Assembly (NCBI GenBank): GCA_026770615.1
Contig: MU631943.1
Location: 44,598-57,021, forward strand
Direction: 5' to 3'
DNA from: Pavlovales sp. CCMP2436
Lineage: Eukaryota; Haptophyta; Pavlovophyceae; Pavlovales
DNA length: 12,424 bases
Shown: positions 7,119-12,424 of the stretch, piece after piece
Layout: each line of letters starts with the position of its first letter
Position numbering within the stretch: position 1 is the first letter of the stretch
Made by a program: the position numbers and the translations under genes
Notes under the pieces: model-generated
Told to the model about the DNA's origin: nothing
The model's input: the letters and a program-made list of their open reading frames with translations, nothing else
The model's database searches: none

Positions 7119-7346
7119 GCAGTATGCGGCCAGCGTAGATTGCCTTTTGGCACCAATTAATTGCTAAATAATTACTTAGTATCTTACTCTTAGTTATCTG
7201 TAGTTTTACAAATTGAAATAAGAATCCTGTTCGTCTTGCGCGCGGCAATCATTGCACTATGCCACTAACTAGGAGTTTTCCAGCGAAAATACATAACTAA
7301 CTAATACTACAGTAAACTAGGCTATGGCTCAGATCACCCCCTGCCA

Positions 7347-7386
7347 GCTCTCAAGTGGGCGAAGACCATTCAACCGGGTTGAGAGC
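7347..7386. repeat. 8-bp inverted repeat in the spacer
   Basis: GCTCTCAA (7347-7354) and TTGAGAGC (7379-7386), perfect, with a 24-nt loop. Function unknown. Confidence 0.5.
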
Positions 7387-7595
7387 ATTCCTGAAGGGCT
7401 ATGCCGAAATTTGAAGTGTTTATTGGTCGGTTTCGACGAGCTCTATTTTATATATTTTTCAAAATCTCTGTAAGTCTTCATAAGCGGGCCAGGGATCAAT
7501 AACTAACGCGCGCCGATTTTAAACATGTTTCGAAGCGTTTTTAAACCCTTCCTTCGCTCTGGATCGGTCCAGACTCGCATCATCCGCCCGCCGCG

Positions 7596-8611
7596 ATGTC
7601 GCTCCGCTGGCCGGAGCCGCTCGAAGAGCTCGTCGGCACAAGCGTTGATGACCTCCTGGTGCGCTTGCGCAAGGAGGACAACGTGTCTTCGCGGAGACGG
7701 GGGGGCGCGCAGGCGCGCGCGAGTACGTCCAGGTGTCGCTCGACTGCTGCAGGATGGTGGACCCAACGAAGCGGATGCAGCTCAAGTGCAGTCGACTACG
7801 CGTCCGTCGCTGCAGCATGCGATCGTGCACCTCGTCAACGAGCTGCTCGCAACGCACTGCTACCGGGCGCAGCTCGAGCCCGAGCCTGCGCCGCCCGAGC
7901 CGGTGCCGCCCGAGCTGCTGCCGCGCTTGTTGCGCGCGCGCTCGGAGCCGGTCGGGCCTCCGCCGCTGTCGCGGGCGCGCACCGAGGATGACGCAGGCGA
8001 CATCTGGAAGACGTGGGATGTGCGCAATTTCAGGCGGCAAGAACAAACATGGCGCGCGCGCACAGATGTGCCGATCGATGCAGGCAACGTTGGCGACGAG
8101 TGCGACGCATTGCAGCGCAGAGTTGGGCTTAACCACCCGCGCACGGGTGTGCTCGCATCGCTGCGTTACCACGCCGCCGGCTCGGCTGTGCGCGTTGCCG
8201 ATCTCAACGTCGGTGCTGTGTCTGCGTTCGGCGTCGGCGAGCGAGTCCTCGGGAGGTTCGAGGCGCTCGTGCCCGAGCGCGCGGCTAGTGGAGACGACGC
8301 GGCGGAGACTGCGCTCTACATTGTGTCGCGGGCGCGCGAGGCCCTCTCCGAGCTCAAGGAGTACCAGACGGAGGCGCAGCGCGGCGAGTACTACGCCGCG
8401 CTCTGCGTACTCTCGCCAGAGGCGGTGGTCGAGCGAGAGACGGGAGGCATGGGGCGGCGGGTGAAGGCAGCGCTCGGCCTCAGCCGATCGAACGCAATGT
8501 TCAACGAATGCCGAAAGATCCGCCCAGCTTTTGACGCCTCGGTCCGGCGCAAGGGGGAGCCGATCGCTGTGGGCGATCGCGTGCTGCAGGCTCAAGTCCA
8601 AGCGCGAGCAG
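7596..8611 (+). pseudogene. unknown protein, frame-broken 5' part (possible transposase-like N-terminus)
   Basis: ATG 7596 opens MSLRWPEPLEELVGTSVDDL and reads convincingly to about 7685. Protein-like text then continues in a second frame (VQVSLDCCRMVDPTKRMQL, about 7725-7790), and from about 7785 in a third frame, which stays open to a good donor at 8611 (GAGCAG|GTAATC). Two frame changes within 200 bp suggest decay, though tiny introns or sequence errors could explain them. A G-run at 7699-7705 sits by the first change. The long frame includes a Pro/Glu/Arg linker and then helices with a short helix-turn-helix-like stretch (LGLSRSNAMF). I do not recognise the family. Mobile-element surroundings and the Cys-rich exon downstream make a DNA-binding transposase-like protein possible, as inference only. 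Confidence 0.4.
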
Positions 8612-8876
8612 GTAATCTCCTATTTATTAATGTGGGGGGTGGGTGGGGGGGATTTCTGACTACTATTATATTAGATATTATTAGTGCGTTATCTACGGTG
8701 TGTATCGTATAATTTATTCCGCCCACGTCTCTCAACGCCGTCGGTTCATAACGACGTCACTCTCGCGAGTGAATCCGCCGTGCCAGCAGGTACCTTCAGC
8801 GCAAGCTGGAGGCCCACCACTGACAAAAAAACATCCTTTGAGTTGTCGAACGCGCCCACGTTCTCGTCCAAAGCCA

Positions 8877-9070
8877 CACTCCGTCTCCGTCGCCGTCGCC
8901 TCCGCAGCCTCCATTGCCGCCACGCGCCGTCGCCGCCGCCGGCGTCGCCGCTGCCGCCGTCGCCGCCGCCGCCGCCGCCGCCGCCTCGGCCTCTTTACCT
9001 GCCGAGACTGCCACGTCGCCGCCGCCGCCGCCGCCGCCGCCGCTGCCACCACCGTCGCCGCCGCTGCCGC
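8877..9070. repeat. CCG/CGT triplet array
   Basis: Two blocks of (CCG)n with CGT and CTG interruptions separated by about 20 bp of ordinary sequence. All frames and both strands are open, giving poly-P, poly-A, poly-R or poly-G, so ORFs here carry no evidence of coding. Confidence 0.9.
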
Positions 9071-9159
9071 CGAACCCCCCCCCTCCCTCCCTCCCCTCCA
9101 CCCTAAACCCACATCGCTTGCCTTACAAATTCTTCGATTGTACTCCCTGCTTATGTTTC

Positions 9160-9534
9160 TTAGACTGGTATTTCACATGTCACTTCAAAGTGGCTTTTGC
9201 TAGCATCACAGGATATCACACACACCCTCCTGCCTCCGTTACGCGATGCCGTGATCAGCTCGGCCAGTGTTTTCCTGCCCAGAGGGCTGGCCGTCCATCC
9301 AGCAATGCTATATAGAGGGATTCTCACTACTGGTGGGGGAAGGTCGGCATGGTATACTGCGATGAATTCGCATACTTGCCCATTTGCAATGCGTTTGAGG
9401 AGTACCACGTCCATTCCAATGATCGTGGCAATACTGTGGAGCATGCTGCGATGAATTCGCATACTTGCCCATTTGCAATGCGTTTGAGGAGTACCACGTC
9501 CATTCCAATGATCGTGGCAATACTGTGGAGCATG
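9160..9534 (-). pseudogene. possible PIF1-like helicase fragment, broken by tandem duplication
   Basis: The minus strand reads GMDVVLLKRIANGQVCEFIA and then PPPVVRIPL. This recalls the C-terminal PIF1/Helitron-type helicase pattern of G-x-x-V-x-L-L followed by N-G-x-x-(G/C) and P-V-V-R-(F/I). The peptide runs to a stop at 9160. An exact 89-bp duplication (not a multiple of three) disrupts the upstream part. The match is short and from memory of the motif only; chance similarity is quite possible. Confidence 0.25.
9357..9534. repeat. perfect 89-bp tandem duplication
   Basis: Copy 1 is 9357-9445 and copy 2 is 9446-9534, identical at all 89 positions by eye. Each contains GAATTC. The lack of divergence implies a recent event or an assembly artefact. 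Confidence 0.93.
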
Positions 9535-9713
9535 TTGTCATGCATCCATGCTGCCTGTTCATTCGCAAAGTACGGTTGCCCGTACCTTGCTTGCGCTACT
9601 ATAGGCCATATATTTCTGCGATCGTTGTGATTAAGGATGTATTACTTATTACATTACATTACTATTGCTATTAGTATACTTCTATCTATATATGTATATA
9701 TATCATTTTTTTC

Positions 9714-9734
9714 TATTATTATTATTATTATTAT
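9714..9734. repeat. (ATT)7 microsatellite
   Basis: About seven ATT units in an AT-rich stretch (9650-9780). Confidence 0.85.
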
Positions 9735-9788
9735 GAATATCATGTTTTTTATAGTATAATTCTTATTTATTTTGTTTGAATTGATCAG

Positions 9789-9921
9789 TCCGACTACCTC
9801 GTGTGCGGCGGGTGCGTTGCGGAGGCGGCCGAGGCCTGCGTCAACAACACGTGTTCAAGCTGCGGATTTGGGGCACTTTGGAGCAGCCCTGACGATGGGC
9901 TGCGGGTGCACATTGTTCGAG
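9789..9921 (+). CDS. Cys-rich exon with CSSCGFGALW motif
   Basis: Acceptor TTGATCAG|TCC, donor CGAG|GTATGG, 133 nt. It encodes YLVCGGCVAEAAEACVNN, then TCSSCGFGALW: two CxxC pairs plus a lone Cys, a likely zinc-binding knuckle, followed by an LRVHIV strand. The composition contrasts with the AT-rich sequence just upstream. It may belong to the same gene as 7596-8611 (same strand, about 1.2 kb apart), but phase with that piece does not match directly. Family not recognised. Confidence 0.45.
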
Positions 9922-10006
9922 GTATGGCTCTTGTATATGCTCTTATAGCTACTGGCCAGGGCTATTGCATATACTTAAGCTATGCTGCCTACATGCCTGT
10001 CCGCAG

Positions 10007-10101
10007 CACACAGCACCGCACACACTTACTGGCAACAACCCGTGTCATACGGGAGCCAGTTGCTGGTTTGGCTCAGTTTAAACTGTGTTGCCGCTCAGTG
10101 A
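10007..10101 (+). CDS. possible terminal exon after the Cys-rich exon
   Basis: An 85-nt intron (9922-10006, GTATGG to GTCCGCAG) joins the Cys-rich exon in phase to 31 further codons (HSTAHTYWQQPVSYGS and onward) ending at TGA 10099-10101. It is short and unrecognised, and reading straight through the intron is also open, so the exon is tentative. Confidence 0.3.
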
Positions 10102-10180
10102 TCGCTCAGTTTGCCGTCCGCCACTGATCCCTTTGCGCTGATCGCTCGTGAAGATCTAACTCGCTGTATTTGATCCTGCC

Positions 10181-10288
10181 GCCCGTCGAGACGACGGGCA
10201 CCCTCTAGCGTTGCAAGGACTAGAGGAGAGACGGAGCGACCGGCTAACACCAACATGCATGCATCGGGGGGCTCCCCCCGTGCCGGTC
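10181..10288. other. cluster of three hairpins upstream of the 10374 ORF
   Basis: GCCCGTCG-AGA-CGACGGGC (10181-10199); CCTCTAG, 11-nt loop, CTAGAGG (10202-10226); GACCGGC (10238-10244) with GCCGGTC (10282-10288), enclosing CGGGGGG-CT-CCCCCCG (10265-10280). All stems are perfect. This could be a structured 5' leader of the downstream element or an RNA gene. No known ribozyme core was seen. Confidence 0.55.
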
Positions 10289-10373
10289 ACGCCGTCCGCC
10301 TCGGAGCCACGACAGCAAGGACAACTCGTGCATCCGCCTCTCGGACACTAACAAGCCGTCGGTCTTCCAGGGG

Positions 10374-10841
10374 ATGATGCGCGAGCTTCAGGTGCTCACG
10401 GACAAGGACGCGACGCTCGCGCAGGGCTTTGTCGGCAACGAGTTCGACAAGGACGGCATCGCGACGGGCCGCTTGAAGCTGCGCACTCAGGATGAGTACG
10501 CAAACGCGCTCATCGCTCCCCACGACGACAAGCTGGCCAAGTTCCACCAGATGAAGGACCAGATCTCGGCGATCAACAAGGTCGCAGCTGACAAGACAAG
10601 CAAGATCAACTTGCAGGCGACGCACGACAAGTCCAATATCACCATCGACAAGAACTCGATGATCCTCGGCAACGTCGAGGGCATCAAGAAGGACACCGGC
10701 GCCGGCGCGACTGTCGGCTCGCGCGCGCGCGCGCACGCGGCATCGGCCGTCGGCATGACGACCGCCGACGCGTCGCCTTCCAAGGTGCACCGTATCGGGA
10801 GCCCAAGTGTCCTCTCACTTGGGCTCCGTCTGACATCCTGA
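10374..10841 (+). CDS. unknown Lys/Asp-rich protein, possibly gag-like
   Basis: 155 codons from ATG 10374 to the stop at 10841. The frame is open back to about 10253 without an ATG, and that upstream part (HDSKDNSCIRLSDTNKPSVF) is protein-like, so a missing 5' exon or truncated start is likely. The peptide is hydrophilic and helical (LRTQDEYANALIAPHDDKLA, then KFHQMKDQISAINKVAADK), followed by an Ala/Arg-rich tail partly encoded by a (GC)n run at about 10718-10736. It contains no zinc knuckle and no domain I recognise. Its place some 550 bp ahead of a same-strand copia integrase makes a capsid (gag) remnant possible, but nothing in the residues proves it. Confidence 0.4.
   Translation: MMRELQVLTDKDATLAQGFVGNEFDKDGIATGRLKLRTQDEYANALIAPHDDKLAKFHQMKDQISAINKVAADKTSKINLQATHDKSNITIDKNSMILGNVEGIKKDTGAGATVGSRARAHAASAVGMTTADASPSKVHRIGSPSVLSLGLRLTS
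10798..10827. other. perfect 12-bp hairpin at the end of the 10374 ORF
   Basis: GGAGCCCAAGTG (10798-10809), loop TCCTCT, CACTTGGGCTCC (10816-10827). It overlaps the last codons of the ORF. It could be a transcript-end structure or mark an element boundary. Confidence 0.6.
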
Positions 10842-10875
10842 TTGCCATCCTGACAACTATAGGAACTTGCCACCC

Positions 10876-10914
10876 TTCCACAAAGGGGTCCACAGTTCCA
10901 CAAAGGGTCCACAG
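10876..10914. repeat. tandem 20/19-bp direct repeat
   Basis: Copy 1 (10876-10895) and copy 2 (10896-10914), TTCCACAAAGGG(G)TCCACAG, differ by one G. They follow the hairpin and precede a T-rich stretch. Confidence 0.85.
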
Positions 10915-10977
10915 AAAAGGCGGTTACGCTTTCTCGTTCTATTCCTTAATTAATCTCACTGAGCCAACTCAATGTAG

Positions 10978-10996
10978 CTCTCTCTCTCTCTCTCTA
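10978..10996. repeat. (CT)n microsatellite
   Basis: About nine CT units followed by AG. Confidence 0.8.
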
Positions 10997-11292
10997 GCTG
11001 CCTTCGACGCTTCAACGCGTCTCGGACTCCAATCCTCTCTTAGCTCGTGCTTGCGTTCAACACCGCAAGCCTCTCGATACACCGCCGCGCGACCACCCGC
11101 CGCGGCGCTGCCTCCAACCAGCCAATGGCCGGGGAAAGTAAGTGGCCCGGGGGGGACCGGCGTTGCTGGTCGCAGGGGTGCGCGCCCCTCCGTGGACTGG
11201 CAGCGTCTGTGGTCCCTCCGATCGGGCACAGTCGACAAGACACTACTCGCGCGGACGCGCGTGGCAGTCGACGACATGGAGGGCCAACTTCG

Positions 11293-12424
11293 TTGTCGTC
11301 GGACCTCAACACGCTGTCCGACGCGCGCATGCGGCGGCTCACGCACGAGCTGCCACTTCCAAACGCCAAGGCAGCCGGCGAGATCACCTATCTCGACGTG
11401 TACTCGGCGTCCAAGTTCGACCTCCCAATCACGAACATCGACGGTGAGCGGTCGGGATTCAAGTATGCCGTCCTGTTCGTAGACGCATACTCGCGCTTCC
11501 GGAGGGTCTACTTCGCCAAGTCGCAGCGCGAGCTTCCAGGACTCGCGCGACACTACCTCTCCGAGCTCGGCGCGTCGGCACACGCCGCCGGGCGTCTTCA
11601 TGCTCGGCGATGGGTTCCGTCGGTATGTACATACAGATGGAGGTACCCCGATGAACTCGGAGGCCTTTGAGAAGGTGCTCCTCGAGTTCGGGCTTGCGGC
11701 CAACGTCACGTCGTGCCCGCACACTCCAGCCAGCAACGGCGTGGCCGAGCGCAGCTTTGGGACTCTCGAGCCAGACGTGCGTGCGAGGCTGGCAATGTCT
11801 GGTTTGAGCTACCGCCACTGGAGCTGGGCATTTCGTCACGCTGTGGCGGCGCGCAACCGCCTCGCGTCGCAGCGCGTCGTCGACTCGACAACCGGCGCTG
11901 TGCGCTACGTGTCACCCTTCGAGCTCTTCTTTGGCCGCCGGCCGAGCTGCAAGCACTCCGTGATCTTCGGAGCGCCGTGCCGAGTCCTCTTACTCGGGCA
12001 GGGGCGCAAGCCGAAGGGCAAGTTCGCCATGCAGTCGGCGCGCGGCAAGGTGCTCGGCCGTGGCGAGGACGAGGTCCAGATCGACAAGACCTACCGCTAC
12101 ATGCTAGGGTGGATCGTGCTGTTGGACGACGGACGGCTAGCGTTCTGTCGGCATGTTCAGGTCGATGAGAGACAGCTCCTCGAGTGGGGGCACACGCCGT
12201 TCGACTCCAAGCACACGCCGTTCGACCCCAAGATCGACCCGTCGGAGCCCCTCTCCGATGGCTTCTCTGGGTCGGGTGGCGAGTCCGGCGCCGAGCCCGT
12301 GTCGGGCATCCTGAGGCCAGCTGGCGCCATACCGCTTGCTCTTCAGCATGACTCGCAGCGGCGTGAACGAGTGTCGCGGAGCCGCAGTCCCGTCGCCGTC
12401 GCCGCCCGCAGTCCCGCCGCCGCC
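11293..12424 (+). pseudogene. Ty1/copia retrotransposon integrase, frameshifted, right end outside window
   Basis: The integrase core (rve) is read in one frame to about 11575 and then in the next frame, open to the window edge. Catalytic triad: Asp in TYLDVYS (11395-11397), Asp in VHTDGG (11636-11638), Glu in NGVAERSF (11747-11749); the last two are 36 residues apart. Family hallmarks are FVDAYSRF, the CPHTPASNGVAER block, SPFELFFGRRP, and a downstream SH3-like part (YRYMLGWIVLLDDG). The enzyme inserts the element's cDNA into the host genome. Upstream (11047-11290) no single frame gives the pre-integrase HHCC zinc finger or a protease DSG, so that part is lost or scrambled. Going from frame 1 to frame 2 implies a net one-base insertion near 11575-11582. 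Reverse transcriptase and RNase H would follow beyond 12424. The tail after about 12170 is a Ser/Pro/Arg linker. Confidence 0.85.
11394..12424 (+). mobile_element. partial Ty1/copia LTR retrotransposon
   Basis: Defined by the integrase only. Possible internal-region companions are the hairpin cluster at 10181 and the ORF at 10374. No LTR pair can be seen, because the 3' half lies outside the window. Confidence 0.75.

Larger units (their letters stand above)
6781..7595. other. AT-richer intergenic spacer
   Basis: No supported gene. GC falls well below that of the flanking genes. The first part is presumably the 3' UTR of the zinc-finger gene. Two inverted repeats stand out (7070-7118 and 7347-7386), plus a 10-bp direct repeat GCGGCCAGCG at 7110 and 7126. 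I looked for tRNA and spliceosomal RNA hallmarks and saw none. Confidence 0.6.
8612..9788. other. probable intron or decayed region between coding pieces
   Basis: It begins at a good donor (GTAATC) and ends at TTGATCAG before the Cys-rich exon. It contains GCC arrays, a possible short exon after GCCAGCAG at about 8790, a perfect 89-bp tandem duplication, a minus-strand helicase-like scrap and an ATT microsatellite. A single intron does not keep phase (phase 1 to phase 0), so at least one further exon or a frame break is needed. Confidence 0.4.

Noticed and set aside
7130..7500. tRNA or spliceosomal RNA gene in the AT-rich spacer
   Set aside because: No cloverleaf, and no U1, U2, U4, U5 or U6 hallmark sequences seen by eye.
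7519..8601. Minus-strand 360-codon frame opposite the unknown gene
   Set aside because: The peptide is Arg/Ala-rich without motifs, typical of antisense in GC-rich coding DNA.
8684..9203. Pro-, Arg- and Ala-rich frames over the CCG arrays
   Set aside because: All six frames are open because of the triplet repeat; none has a non-repetitive protein signature.
10181..10288. Self-cleaving ribozyme (hammerhead, HDV-like or twister)
   Set aside because: Hairpins are clear, but no hammerhead CUGAUGA/GAAA core, HDV-type nested pseudoknot or twister core could be recognised.

Overview
This is a piece of a GC-rich, intron-bearing nuclear genome. It has no bacterial operon layout, its coding exons end in -AG at GT-AG introns (one GC-AG), and simple-sequence tracts are abundant. 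A likely basal-body gene, a C2H2 array with C-x4-C spacing, and a Ty1/copia integrase suggest a flagellated microalga. A haptophyte would fit, but that is inference, not proof.

Left part (1-5424, minus strand): nine exons join in phase into one gene of at least 1003 codons that runs off the left edge. The N-terminus is a leucine-rich-repeat (LRR) domain with an LRR cap. It closely follows the layout of LRRCC1 (animals) / VFL1 (Chlamydomonas), a centriole and basal-body protein. A long low-complexity middle (Q-, G/C- and PGERES-rich) and Ala-rich helical exons follow. Most introns carry their own mini- or microsatellite.

Centre (5425-6780): a short divergent intergenic region (about 310 bp) separates the LRR gene from a plus-strand gene for an eight-finger C2H2 protein. 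Its last four fingers are near-identical 90-bp repeats.

Right part (6781-12424): accessory, mobile-element-like DNA. After an AT-rich spacer there is a plus-strand gene or gene remnant of unknown function. Its frame is broken near its start, and a separate Cys-rich exon lies downstream. Between them lie GC triplet arrays, a perfect 89-bp tandem duplication and a possible helicase scrap on the minus strand. From about 10180 come a row of hairpins, an unrecognised ORF (perhaps gag-like), a strong 12-bp hairpin, and then a Ty1/copia integrase with its DDE residues preserved but a frameshift in the middle. Its reverse transcriptase would lie beyond the right edge.

Gene models were built by eye from splice signals and phase. 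The LRR gene, zinc-finger gene and integrase are well supported. The 7596-10101 gene and the 10374-10841 ORF are not.
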